A stretch of DNA of 64,000 bases from Saccharomycopsis malanga (lineage: Eukaryota; Ascomycota; Saccharomycetes; Ascoideales; Saccharomycopsidaceae): positions 930,001 through 994,000 of the forward strand of contig CP025325.1 in the NCBI GenBank assembly GCA_004014935.1, given 5' to 3'. The notes beneath the pieces were generated by a model. It was not told the origin of the DNA, made no database searches, and worked only from the letters and a program-made list of their open reading frames with translations. Both the position numbers and the translations under genes were made by a program. Positions 40,547 through 51,084 of the stretch are shown one piece after another. Position 1 is the first letter of the stretch, and each line of letters opens with the position of its first letter.

Positions 40547-41664
40547 ATGTTATTACAATTCAAACCTTCATACTTCTCTATTGGAAACCTCACTTGTCGC
40601 GCCAGTGTAGAATGTTCATTGATTGGTGGGGACGACACTGTCTCAGCGCTTAGCATTCCAAATGCCATAGCCTTCCCTAAAATGCCATGTCTGGAGGTAA
40701 GCTAGCTTGTAAAATCATAAGGATTTGAGAATTCACATCTAACAGTTATTTAGCTTTCATTCAAAATAAATTGTGGAGGCAATTTGATGGTTGGCAACAG
40801 TTTTATCAAAAAACTTCAATCCTACATCGATTACCAAGTAAGAATATTACCTGAGGCTTACTTTTGAAAGACAATCATACTAACTAGTAAAGACTTGGAA
40901 TTCATTTTCCTACAAAGCTACTAATGACGACAGTTCTGATAAATCATGTTCATTCAAAGGTAAGGTCTAATTGTTGATGATAATATTCAAAAATGAGCGA
41001 CTAACAGTTTTAAGTTCTTTTAAATTGTCAAATTTTCAACAAAGAAACTAGAAATGAACTTGATCTACTCATGTCATCTAACGATTACAAAGTAATGGAG
41101 GTCGAAAAGGTTCAAATTGAGCTAGATTTGTACCATCATGATGGCTTGATCAATGATTATGACTCAATGCCTACGGAACAATTTGAAACTGTATTGGAAA
41201 TCTTGAACTATTTGATATGTGGAACTTTCCTTAGACTTGACACAAAATTCCCATTTGTTTTCTCATTTTTTGGAAGACAAGTAAGTACTACATTTCAACA
41301 AATTAAAGCCACACTTTACTGACACTCAAAAGTCGTTTCGTGATAATTATCAAAGTGCAATACTTCTATCAAATCTATTTAGTGACTCTCGAAAGGTAAG
41401 TTGCATCGCCATCAGGGTTTAGATATATGATCCTAACAAACGTAGCCGCATTCTAGAGTTATAAAGAAACTAGAAAATCATGCCAGTCAGTTAAAATGCA
41501 CTTTGGCCATGCTTAAAAAACGAACATCCAAGAGAAGCCAAGCTGCAAACCCTAATTTCAAGGCATTCGATATCGAAAACAGTACCCTGGACTTTTGTGA
41601 TATTACAGTGAATGATGTCAAATCCGAAAGTTTGCCGGATCATACAGAATGGTATAAAACCTAA
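40547..41664 (+). CDS. Intron-rich gene with at least five introns, function unknown
   Basis: Six exons can be read: 40547-40696, 40754-40837, 40893-40959, 41015-41280, 41333-41395 and 41446-41664, about 282 residues. Every intron starts GTAAG and is 50-57 bases long. Branch-like TCTAAC, TACTAAC, GACTAAC, TACTGAC and CCTAAC motifs lie before the AG ends, and all five joins keep one frame. None of the exons would be noticed alone. Protein order: M-L-L-Q-F-K-P-S-Y-F-S-I-G-N at the start, 'KMPCLELSFKINCGGNLM' across the first join, a fourth-exon segment F-E-T-V-L-E-I-L-N-Y-L then L-R-L-D-T-K-F-P-F-V-F-S-F-F-G, and a basic, polar tail. The spacing of the fourth-exon strands is slightly like the end of the Rad9/Ddc1 checkpoint-clamp fold, but this is weak. 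An upstream exon is possible because a CAG acceptor-like site lies just before the ATG. Introns on this scale suggest a meiotic or rarely expressed gene. Confidence 0.72.
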
Positions 41665-42425
41665 GTTACGAGGAAAATGGACCCCAAAATATTCATATTA
41701 CTATAAAGGCTAGATAACCGTACTTTTTAAAAAAGGAAAATCATCTCCATACGATCAATATACAGACATGTTCTCTCTCAGTTATATTTTGCTTCTATAG
41801 TAATAATTAAGAGAAGTCTTCGTATGCAACTTGTATAAAGTATCTAATCAACAATATTCACGTGGCATTAACATAATAGGTATTTCATATTTCCCATTAA
41901 ATACCATGATACTCATTTTCGGTAGCCAAAATTGAATAGACTTTTCAAGTAAATCCAATATTGTGAGACATTGTAATTGAAAATTCCCGATCAATGACTA
42001 TAGTTTACCAATCACGCTTCTATTAACCATAAACCATGGGTCACACAATACTCAATTAGCATTATGTTCAATTGGGACACCAAACAATCTATACTACAGT
42101 AAGACTTACAAAATTTATTCAAAAAAATTTCATTAATTAGTTCGCGGATATGAGTGGACATAAATAAGAACTAAAGAAGCCAAATTATCGTAACTATAAC
42201 CAAAAAGGACAGTACCAACAAAAATACCAGCTATCATAAACTATCAAAACCAGCAATACGACAACATTTAACAATTCGTATCAATGTTTACAGTAGAAAC
42301 ATTTCCATTGATTAATCTCTCCCTCTTGTTGTGTTTTAATTGAGAGACTGACAAAAACTGAATGATGTGAAACCATATCAACACCATCAATTACTCAATT
42401 AAACACCAGCTATACTACGATCCGC
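41665..42425. other. Convergent intergenic region
   Basis: 3' regions of the intron-rich gene and RPL41; AT-rich with nothing else recognised. Confidence 0.45.
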
Positions 42426-42503
42426 TTATTTGGATCTAGCTCTAACCTTCCGTCTCTTTCTCTTAAGTCTTCTAACTCTCTTCTTTCTCCATTTAGCTCT
42501 CAT
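42426..42503 (-). CDS. RPL41: Ribosomal protein eL41
   Basis: 25 residues, 17 of them Arg or Lys, starting M-R-A-K-W-R-K-K-R and ending V-R-A-R-S-K. It is identical to yeast Rpl41 as I remember it except Val for Thr at residue 10. It is the smallest large-subunit protein, a single helix at the subunit interface. On the minus strand the ATG is preceded by a pyrimidine-rich stretch (complement of about 42525-42575), as is usual for ribosomal-protein promoters. No intron interrupts the coding part. Confidence 0.97.
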   Translation of the reverse strand: MRAKWRKKRVRRLKRKRRKVRARSK

Positions 42504-43006
42504 CTTGGATAATGATGTAGATGAATATAAGGAAGAGGAAAAGAGAGAAAAAGAAGAGAGAGAAAAAAAGGAGAGCAAGAATTGAATTATTTAAACTGGA
42601 AAATCGTTAGCAAAATCTCGTCGACGAATTCCCAAGCAACGGCCAATACCCACAGCTAGCTGCTCCAATTAGCATTGGCTCGCAGTCCGTGTGGGTGCTC
42701 ATAATCAAACACGATGAGAGCCATGTGCAAGCCAGGTGACCTAACGTAGGGCTTATATAGGGCTTGTACGTCAATATGCAAGGAAACTAAATTGCGCTTC
42801 AACATGCATATTCCAACATGGCCCGTAAAGTTATTAGTAGACATAGTATAGTGAATGACGTAGTGAAGATAGGAAATGTATATAAATATGAGGTATATAT
42901 AGACAGAAAATGTATAGAAAAGCATGTAATTTTTGGGATTTAAATATAGCAGAAGCATATGAATTTAAGAGATGATGATGGAGTAAAAGTATATTAAAAC
43001 CATTTA
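42504..43006. other. RPL41 upstream / AOX 3' region
   Basis: Contains the pyrimidine tract of the RPL41 promoter. Several GC-rich words (cccacagctagctgc, near 42648-42664) may be activator sites. No other gene seen. Confidence 0.45.
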
Positions 43007-44110
43007 CTATGTAGTGTTTTTCTCACAAACTTTGGCAATTTCGTCTCTTTCCCAGCCTGTAGGTTTGCAATAAGTGTAGTCGTTGACAGGCTGTGGGCGA
43101 GATTCGTCAGCATTGAATGCATAAGGATTTCTATCGGTTTTTTGTCTGAGATTTGCTAATGTATGATTAACTTCTCTGTGTTTAGCTTCGTCTGCTCTAA
43201 TGTAAAGAATCAAATCCCGGAATGTGGATTCTGGTTTCATGTTCCAATAAGCTAAGGCGACATCTGGTACCTGGATGTCTTGGAGTTCAGGCAACAATCC
43301 AGCGTCAATGTCTTCGATACAGTGACTGTAAGTCAAGACGGCCTCTTCTTCCAAATAACCCACGAAACGATGGCAAGTTTTAGGAGTGAAGATGTAAGAA
43401 AGGAAGAACATGTTTGCAAAACAACCCTGTGCAATATAAAGGAAAGCTCGGGTGAAGATTCCAGGTTTTGCAATAGAAACAAAGGTAAGCAAATGCATTC
43501 TTTCATTATAAGCTTCATCGCAAAGGGTTTCTATCCAAGCTTTATCACGACGTAAAAGTCTGAGCGAGTGTAAATGGCGAATAAATGCCCCACACATCCC
43601 AGGAACACCAGCAATACTTTCCAAGAAGATGAATCTTGACAACCATTTTTCAGGAGTCAATTTGTAATCGACCAGTTCAATAACACGTTCCCCATTGTCA
43701 AGTACTTTCAATTTAGGATGGCGATATCCCGTGAATAAATCAAAACCAAATCTAAGCAATCGAACCAACCAGAATGCATATCTGTCTCTGAAAGTTCTTG
43801 GATCACGGTGTGTCACTTTGACACTTTCCATGTTTTCTTTGGAGAATGGTGGATGTGGGAAAGAGTTTTTGGTATAGATAGCGCCTGTAGCATCATCAAC
43901 AAAGACATCAACACCTTTGATTTTCTGCATCTTTGAAGGCTCTCCCTTTGAACCAGTTTCTGTATCATGTTTGTGAGGTGCAATAATTTTCAAGCCCCGA
44001 GTCTGGATTGAAGGACTTACGAATGAAGGTTTCATTCGTGTCAAACAAGATATTGAGGCTGGATTACACAATGTCCGAAGCGCCACGGGATTACTAAGTG
44101 TCAATGACAT
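43007..44110 (-). CDS. AOX1: Mitochondrial alternative oxidase
   Basis: 367 residues. The cyanide-insensitive ubiquinol oxidase of the inner membrane, bypassing complexes III and IV. The N-terminus is a basic presequence (to about residue 40). All di-iron ligands are present: E164 in LESIAGVPGM, E203 and H206 in NERMHLL, E254/E255 in LEEEA, E308 and H311 in RADEAKH. Two membrane-associated helices lie between. Saccharomyces lacks this gene, so it narrows the host to yeasts that keep branched respiration. The 2.4-kb region shared with TEF1 holds its promoter. Confidence 0.96.
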   Translation of the reverse strand: MSLTLSNPVALRTLCNPASISCLTRMKPSFVSPSIQTRGLKIIAPHKHDTETGSKGEPSKMQKIKGVDVFVDDATGAIYTKNSFPHPPFSKENMESVKVTHRDPRTFRDRYAFWLVRLLRFGFDLFTGYRHPKLKVLDNGERVIELVDYKLTPEKWLSRFIFLESIAGVPGMCGAFIRHLHSLRLLRRDKAWIETLCDEAYNERMHLLTFVSIAKPGIFTRAFLYIAQGCFANMFFLSYIFTPKTCHRFVGYLEEEAVLTYSHCIEDIDAGLLPELQDIQVPDVALAYWNMKPESTFRDLILYIRADEAKHREVNHTLANLRQKTDRNPYAFNADESRPQPVNDYTYCKPTGWERDEIAKVCEKNTT

Positions 44111-46570
44111 TATTGGCTGTATAATTTTGTTTAATAGTTATTGATGGTATTAGTTGTTTAGAATAATTGATATTATTATCAATATATGAGTAGAAAACGA
44201 CCTTTTATATTAAACCAAGCGCTGTTTTTGCAATTCGAAAGGTCATGCCTTGTATGATGATCAATCGAGAATCAAACAAGTATCTAAAGATGTAATTGTT
44301 CCGAATTCAAAGCCCTATAGGTTGAAAGCAACCGAAGGTATCATCCGCAATCTTGCGATGCGTTCATATTCGGGATGCATGTTGGGCTTACTTACCACAT
44401 TGGTAATTGATGCTCAAATTCCATATTGAGAACGATGATGACCTTCCAAGGACCCGTAATTGGTCTGTTTGGTCTGTTTCAGGTGGGGCATTCATGCAAT
44501 CGTCGGAGAGTCCAGGGGTTTGGAAAGGCTGGGAAGTATACGGTTTACGAAAACTCTATTTATTAATATTATCAATTACAGAGAAATGATTGAGTTTTCA
44601 AACTATTAACAGTACATAGCAGAATATAAAGCAGAAATTCAGCATAAACTGCCACATAAATCAAACTCACAATAAACGATAGTTGTAAAAATTCCAGAAA
44701 ACGCTACATCAATTTTTTTTTTTTTGTTACTGAGTAAATTCCCATGGTTTTGGCTCAAATATCTTCCGTTTTACTCCATTGTGAGGACAAACCAAATGAC
44801 CATCATAAGATGGCCCTTTGAAAGATACTAACCATTAGTGATTCGCTCCTTACAATTGTATAGGGCTTTGGGTATAATGGTGCTCGGAAGAAACCGGGAA
44901 GGTGGCCAATGACCAAACCCGACCCTACAGTCAGTTTCTGCCAAAAACCTTCACTATTTACAGCAAATAGAGTAAAAAATGATCCCGGTTTGAGCCTGTG
45001 TGATTGTTCAACTTATTTTTGAACGAACAATCCATCTTCAAAATTTACTGACCACTCATGAAACCATTTCCTTTCGTCTGTCGTGCCTTGGACGCAGAAA
45101 ATCTACGCTATTCGTTTTCGTTTTCGTTTTTATTTTTTTTTATTTTTTGATCTTTTTGAACGTCTTTTACGCTACTTTCAACATTCTAGAAGCTCATTCA
45201 ATTCTGACTCGGCTTTGACACGTACAGTTTGTTTGATGTTACGGAATAAGCTTAAAATTGACTGGCGAAATGCACTGTAATGCACAATGCGGCGATATAA
45301 TGTTATATGATGCAGCCGCAAGCGAGATCGTTCGCCTTTGCATAACATCTTCAACATGAGCCTCTATTTCGAAATAGTCATGTTAGAGTGATTATTAAGG
45401 CTATTGAGGTTGTAGCTTTTTATTTTTTTGTTATAAACCCGTTTCTAGTAGATGGAGGTCAACGGAATGTTTACTAAGACTAATCCTGCAAAAATTCAAT
45501 AATATATGTGTTTGAAAAGATGATTTTCAAGTTATTGTACTGGCCAAAAATGCCGTCGAATCAATCTTTAATTGTCAAACAACATCTACTGCAATTATTG
45601 AGTTTTTGGTTTGGTCAAATTACAACCGCATTCAACCAATTAAGCATCATTATAATAATAATAATAATACTCTAAGGTACCTTTTGCTACTTAGTTTTGA
45701 GTCAGCAAAAGACAGATCATTATTTCTATTGAAAGCTACAAAACTTAACTAATAAAAAAACCAAATCTATTCACATTCTTACATATATCTTACAATATTT
45801 TACTACCATATTTTTACTTACAGAGACTTCTATGAAATCCACCCCACCAAAAGGCTTTCCTATTTCGGACAACCGCACGTGACAGAACTTTTGGAGCACT
45901 ATACATTTGCACATACATTACCCTAGACGAGGAACCAAACATAACAAGAAAGCAGTACTGTTTTGATTCTACAATATATTGTTCATAAATGCAGGGGCCC
46001 AATAAGACTAACTCGAATAAGTGAAAAAAATCAAAAAACAATTTACCATACGAGATGTGGAGGTGGCAAGCATACGGGTGGTAGTTGGGACAACGGTTTC
46101 TTGATGTGCATACACCACTGCAGTTGCCAGCAATGCATTGCTATAATCACTAGGGCCAACCAACGTCCCACAGGAATTCAAGAGAGGTGACCCGGCAGAA
46201 ACTAAAGAGGATTGCCAGTGATTTTAAGTAGAAGATTAGCTATCAGCAGTACCACGGGTGAAAATTTTTATTTTTACCTAAAACTTCCATCATGTTCTAC
46301 GGGATTACCCGCATGTGACAGTTTTTCCAACAGGGCAAGGTGCAGCGACCCGCGTCAGCAAATGCAAAAAAAATTTTCATTGGTGATTGGGTTTGTCTGA
46401 ATTGAGAGCGGCTCATGGAAAATATAAAAGCCTGGTTAAATGTCCTGATTTGCAAGATAATGAAATTTTCTTTTTTCTTCTTTTTTTCTCTTGGATTCCT
46501 TGTCTACTCACACCCGAAATCACTAAGCATTTCCTTCTGAGTTTTTAAGTTCTATTACGAAACATTCGCC
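44111..46570. other. Long divergent intergenic region, AOX / TEF1
   Basis: 2.46 kb without a supported gene. The TEF1 side carries a possible Rap1-type site (attacccgcatgtgac, about 46303-46318), a TATA box (TATAAA 46423-46428) and a T/C-rich stretch just before the start region (about 46465-46500), the classical layout of a strong translation-factor promoter. The middle holds T-runs and an (ATA)n run (about 45652-45669), with no sign of a repeat family. Confidence 0.5.
46423..46428 (+). promoter_or_regulatory. TATA box of TEF1
   Basis: TATAAA 143 bases before the ATG, followed about 40 bases later by a long T/C-rich tract. Confidence 0.6.
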
Positions 46571-47947
46571 ATGGGTAAAGAAAAGCAACACGTTAACGTC
46601 GTCGTCATTGGACACGTCGATTCTGGTAAGTCCACTACCACCGGTCACTTGATCTACAAGTGTGGTGGTATTGACAAGCGTACCATTGAAAAGTTTGAAA
46701 AGGAAGCTGCCGAATTGGGTAAGGGTTCTTTCAAATACGCTTGGGTTTTGGACAAACTTAAGGCTGAAAGAGAAAGAGGTATCACCATCGACATTGCTTT
46801 GTGGAAATTCGAAACTCCAAAATACAATGTCACTGTTATTGATGCTCCAGGTCACAGAGATTTCATCAAGAACATGATCACTGGTACTTCCCAAGCTGAC
46901 TGTGCTATTTTGATTATTGCTGGTGGTACTGGTGAATTCGAAGCTGGTATCTCCAAGGATGGTCAAACCAGAGAACACGCTTTGTTGGCTTTCACCTTGG
47001 GTGTCAGACAATTGATTGTTGCTGTCAACAAGATGGACTCTGTCAAGTGGGACCAAAAGCGTTTTGAGGAAATCAAGAAGGAAGTCTCCAACTTCATCAA
47101 GAAGGTTGGTTACAACCCAAAGACTGTCCCATTCGTCCCAATTTCCGGATGGAACGGTGACAACATGATTGAAGCTTCCTCTAACTGTCCATGGTACAAG
47201 GGCTGGGAAAAAGAAACCAAGGCTGGTAAGTCTTCTGGTAAGACCTTGTTGGAAGCCATTGACGCTATTGAGCCACCAACCAGACCAACCGACAAGCCAT
47301 TGAGATTGCCATTGCAAGATGTCTACAAGATCGGTGGTATTGGAACTGTGCCAGTCGGTAGAGTTGAAACTGGTGTCATCAAGGCTGGTATGATTGTTAC
47401 CTTTGCCCCATCTGCCGTTACCACTGAAGTCAAGTCCGTTGAAATGCACCACGAAACCTTGGAACAAGGTTTGCCAGGTGACAATGTTGGTTTCAACGTC
47501 AAGTCTGTCTCCGTCAAGGAAATCAGAAGAGGTAACGTCTGTGGTGACTCCAAGAACGACCCACCAACCGGTGTTGAATCTTTCAACGCTCAAGTCATTG
47601 TCTTGAACCACCCTGGTCAAATCTCTGCCGGTTACTCTCCAGTTTTGGATTGTCACACCGCCCACATTGCTTGTAGATTCGACGAGTTGTTGGAGAAGAT
47701 TGACAGAAGATCTGGTAAGAAGTTGGAAGACGCTCCAAAGTTCATCAAGTCTGGTGACGCTGCTATCGTCAAATTCATCCCATCCAAGCCTTTGTCTGTT
47801 GAACCATTCACCAACTACCCACCTTTGGGTAGATTTGCTGTCAGAGACATGAGACAAACCGTCGCTGTCGGTGTCATCAAGTCTATCGTCAAGGCTGACA
47901 AGGCTGGTAAGGTCACTAAGGCTGCTGCCAAGGCCGGTAAGAAATAA
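46571..47947 (+). CDS. TEF1: Translation elongation factor EF-1 alpha
   Basis: 458 residues, the exact family length. Delivers aminoacyl-tRNA to the ribosome as a GTPase. G1 is GHVDSGKST (14-22), followed by the D-A-P-G-H and N-K-M-D motifs and the three-domain body down to a Lys-rich end. The codon set is extremely biased (TTG for Leu, GGT for Gly, AAG for Lys), marking very high expression. Several choices ([27 protein letters not shown]) agree with S. cerevisiae rather than with C. albicans as I remember them. A complete antisense open frame exists but is a by-product of the codon bias. Confidence 0.99.
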   Translation: MGKEKQHVNVVVIGHVDSGKSTTTGHLIYKCGGIDKRTIEKFEKEAAELGKGSFKYAWVLDKLKAERERGITIDIALWKFETPKYNVTVIDAPGHRDFIKNMITGTSQADCAILIIAGGTGEFEAGISKDGQTREHALLAFTLGVRQLIVAVNKMDSVKWDQKRFEEIKKEVSNFIKKVGYNPKTVPFVPISGWNGDNMIEASSNCPWYKGWEKETKAGKSSGKTLLEAIDAIEPPTRPTDKPLRLPLQDVYKIGGIGTVPVGRVETGVIKAGMIVTFAPSAVTTEVKSVEMHHETLEQGLPGDNVGFNVKSVSVKEIRRGNVCGDSKNDPPTGVESFNAQVIVLNHPGQISAGYSPVLDCHTAHIACRFDELLEKIDRRSGKKLEDAPKFIKSGDAAIVKFIPSKPLSVEPFTNYPPLGRFAVRDMRQTVAVGVIKSIVKADKAGKVTKAAAKAGKK

Positions 47948-48138
47948 GCAATTTAGTTTTTGCCTGCTTTTGCATCCCCTTTAGTTTTATGATATAGTTA
48001 ATATAGTAATAATATTTAATATTATACTAGACATTTCTTGTACTTTGGGATTTAGATGTTGAATAACCTACATTAGCGTAATTCTTGATTCTATCCTGTT
48101 TAGTCCCACTAAAAATCATATACTATCATGTCTCCCAC

Positions 48139-48185
48139 CAAACTGGTATGTATTGGGCCAGAATTATAAGATTAACATTATTTTT
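48139..48185 (+). repeat. SINE 3'-end remnant
   Basis: A decayed match to the terminal part (aaactggtatgtattgggcc, then ataagattaacattatt). About 190 bases after TEF1. Confidence 0.45.
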
Positions 48186-48255
48186 ATTGAAAAAGTTTAA
48201 CTTTGTTATAATTTAGTCTAATAATAACACTTGTACCATGAAAACTTTAGCATTT

Positions 48256-48505
48256 ATAATAATAGTCTTCTATTTCAATCCCAGTACATAGCGCGTACAT
48301 ACGGAACTGATATGTCTAAGAGGACTTGATAAAACCAGTGGGAAAATACCCAAGTATGTCCCAGTCATTGTAAACTTGTAGCTGGCTTTTCTGAACACCC
48401 GATGGGTTGGAAAGTAAGCACTAGACTTTTGTCTAGGTCGTATTTCAGACCGTTGCACTTGCCTGTGGAAATCACGCTCAGTATAGTAAAAGCAGCGAGC
48501 AAAAC
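48256..48505 (-). repeat. SINE copy lacking its head
   Basis: Minus strand from 'gctgcttttacta' through 'caggcaagtgcaacggtctg', 'ccaacccatcgggtg' and 'cagttccgtatgtacgcgc' to the 3' end and a short TTA-rich tail. The tRNA-like head is missing where the capping-enzyme fossil begins. Confidence 0.7.
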
Positions 48506-48509
48506 TCGT

Positions 48510-49520
48510 TCATATCTAAAATCAAACAACTAAAATAAAATAAATAAAATTTCATTTTTTCTTTTTTCATTTGACAAAAGTAGTTGTAATCATATAAACA
48601 TATGATATATCCAATATATACTTTCTTTAAATCATCAGAAATATTGAAATAAGAAACAGCCTTTTTCCAAGACATATCTCTACTATTTATTATTTTACAG
48701 CTTTCAACAATTTCTTTATTCAACATGTTTATAATAAAGCAATATACTAAAATTAAAAAAGAATTAGAAATGTTTTTAAATAAAAGAATAGAAGTAGAAT
48801 TAGAAATAAGAATGAATATAATCAAACCAGATAGTTTTAATCCTATCAATAAAGAAACATAAACTTATTACACAAGCGATCAAATAAAATGTTTAACAGT
48901 CAGATCAGACATAAAGGATTCATAGATACCAAAGAAATTTACGATAAAGTGAAATTAAACGGTTATACTTATTTAGTCCTTTCTATAAAACAAACTTATT
49001 TAAAAGAGGATATAAGAGTACAATTAATAGAAACAAATAAGACGTATACAAAGAGATTATATATGAAAATCCGTTAACAACTATAACCGAATGCGATAAT
49101 GAATACATGATAGAAATAGAGTTTGATAAACATAATTATCATAAAGTTGAAAATATAATGAATGAATATAAAACTGAATATTGGCCTTTAGTAAAGCCTA
49201 TGGAAACATCGTCAAAAGAACTATCTAAAAAGTTAACTTTTAATAAACAGTGGGTAATAAGTCCAAAAGCCGACGGATTAAATGTATTAATTTATGAAAA
49301 AAAAAAATAAAATGAAGTATATTTCTAATAATGGGGATGCAAAAGGAAGTATAACTGATGTCGATAATGTTTATGAAGGAAATATCAGTAGAAAACAAGT
49401 TTATAATTTTTGATTGCGTAGTGAAAGATATTAGAAATGAAACATATCTAGAATGAAGAACATATATTCCAAAAAATTTAAAAAAAGAAGCTTACATAGT
49501 TGAAAACATAGAAGGACTAA
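48510..49520 (+). pseudogene. Fossil of a viral / linear-plasmid type mRNA capping enzyme
   Basis: A very AT-rich, Lys/Ile/Asn-coding stretch unlike its neighbours. It keeps two motifs in the order expected of a capping enzyme: E-L-E-I-R, as in the metal-type RNA triphosphatase of poxvirus-like enzymes, then S-P-K-A-D-G-L-N-V-L-I-Y, a match to the K-x-D-G nucleotidyl-lysine motif of guanylyltransferases. Fused enzymes of this kind are known from large DNA viruses and from cytoplasmic linear plasmids (virus-like elements) of yeasts, whose AT-rich sequences are known to be captured in yeast nuclei. The copy is broken in several places and is not functional. It lies between SINE pieces. Family level is an inference; the linear-plasmid source is favoured from host and base composition. 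Confidence 0.6.
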
Positions 49521-49522
49521 AA

Positions 49523-49562
49523 GATATGTACTGGACTCAAAATATATGATATTATTATTATA
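49523..49562 (+). repeat. SINE 3'-end fragment
   Basis: gatatgtactggactcaaaa and the following atatgatattattatta match the end of the SINE family. It directly abuts the fossil capping-enzyme stretch. Confidence 0.6.
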
Positions 49563-49659
49563 AAAGTTAGTATATTATTATTCTTTAATTTCTACCAAAG
49601 AAAAACAAAGTTTTGTATTATCTTTTTTGCACCCAGATAATCCATATAAGAGTTTGGCA

Positions 49660-49709
49660 ACGTATATACGCGCTATGTCTAAGGGGACTTGGTAAAACCC
49701 AGTGGGGAC
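49660..49709 (-). repeat. SINE internal fragment
   Basis: Complement matches the family segment from 'ggttttaccaagtcccctta' to 'gacatagcgcgtatatacg', nearly identical to the copy at 25964-26281, which suggests recent origin or recent duplication. Confidence 0.65.
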
Positions 49710-49978
49710 AACTTTATCATTTACTAAAATAAAAAATTGTATCTCAACCAAACAAGGAAACACAATATCCATTAGTATAACGTAAAATTAGTATAACAGT
49801 AATTATCTTAACAAACAAATGTCAACTACTACATTACAACGAGCTTTATCACAGCATTTAATAACTTGATAACACCCTGTTTTATGTAATCAATTGAAAT
49901 TATTCTTTATTATAGTCCCAGTCATAGCATTCACTTTGGTAGGGTTAAATGGAACCTTAGACATTAATAATAGTATAC
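49710..49978. other. AT-rich spacer in repeat nest
   Basis: No gene recognised. Composition is like the adjacent fossil, so it may be more of the same insertion, but no motif supports this. Confidence 0.35.
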
Positions 49979-50272
49979 ATTTTGAGCCCAGTACATATCA
50001 GTTTCGTATATACGCGCAAAGTCTAAAGTGACTTGGTAAAGCATAATCATTTTCTGTTATTCATAATATTGTCACCCAATTGGTTGGAAAATAAGCACTA
50101 GACTTTGGTCTAGGTCGTGTTTCAGGCAGTTGCACTTGCCTGTGAAATTATGTTCAGCGTCGTAAAAAGCAGATAATAAAATGTTGGTCTTGGGAATCGA
50201 ACCCGTGTTTCTCTTAGGTTTCTTTCTCTTCTTCAAGAGAACTGGCCACTGAGCCATACGACCCAACGGCTT
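49979..50272 (-). mobile_element. Full-length tRNA-derived SINE
   Basis: Minus strand: A box TGGCTCAGTGG (complement of 50248-50258), perfect B box GGTTCGATTCC (complement of 50193-50203) 44 bases later, then body segments 'caggcaagtgcaactgcctg', 'gacctagaccaaagtctag' and the 3' end 'cgaaactgatatgtactggg'. It is the second copy with a complete internal Pol III promoter. No clear target-site duplication was found. Confidence 0.85.
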
Positions 50273-51084
50273 TTCGAGATTCTTTAGCTTTATAAAACTT
50301 GAGTTTTGTAAAGATCATACTACGTATCTCCTAAGTCATCATGGTTGATGCTAGTCTCTATTGTTTTACCGCAACTGCGTAGAGATATTTGTAGTGATAT
50401 GCCAATTTAGTTGATTCGTTTGGCAATATCTTCAAACTAAAAGCATATGCAGATTTTTGCGAATATATTGAAACAAGGCATTGCAGCCAAAATATAGCAA
50501 AAAAAGTTAGCCAGTAATCAATAACTTGTAGCTGTTTGTTAGGCATTTAGCCATATATGACACTTCTCTACGCTTATGCAAGTAAAATGAGGCATTTATG
50601 AGATTTCAAAGATTTTCAAAGAGAAAATCGTACAATGTTTATGATAATACAAAATATCTATGGGTAGACCGAAAACCTTTCGTTCTGTCCAACGCAGCGA
50701 TTTAGTCCTCATGTTATACAAGCCAGTAAATGCTAAGTACTATAAGCATGAAAACGTACTATAAAAGTGAATGTTAAAGAGCCGTCTATCATGACTGGTT
50801 AAGGAATGGATGTCAGACAGACTATCAGCAAAGTATACAAGGAATAAAAATAGTATTGGTTCAAGCTTATCAGAATTAGACACGTAGGGAAAGTTTAAAT
50901 AAAGTTTCTATCTGGAATATTCATTTCATTGCTCCTTTACTACTTAAATACCTATAGAGCCTTTGTCGTTTTACTGGTATTGATCACTATATCTTTCGAT
51001 GACTACTGAATCACGTACTTTTACCCATGAATTAATTGAACATAAATTACATAAATTATCGTATACAGGCCCAAACACAACAAA
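50273..51084. other. Intergenic, catalase 3' region
   Basis: No gene or RNA supported; AT-rich. Confidence 0.45.

Noticed and set aside
46523-47857. Long antisense open frame over TEF1
   Set aside because: It arises from the extreme codon bias of TEF1; its translation is Trp/Asn/Ser-rich and has no known domain.
50190-50260. Possible tRNA gene on the minus strand
   Set aside because: A and B boxes are present but the arms do not pair into a cloverleaf, and the same head occurs in other copies joined to a common body, so it is the head of a SINE.
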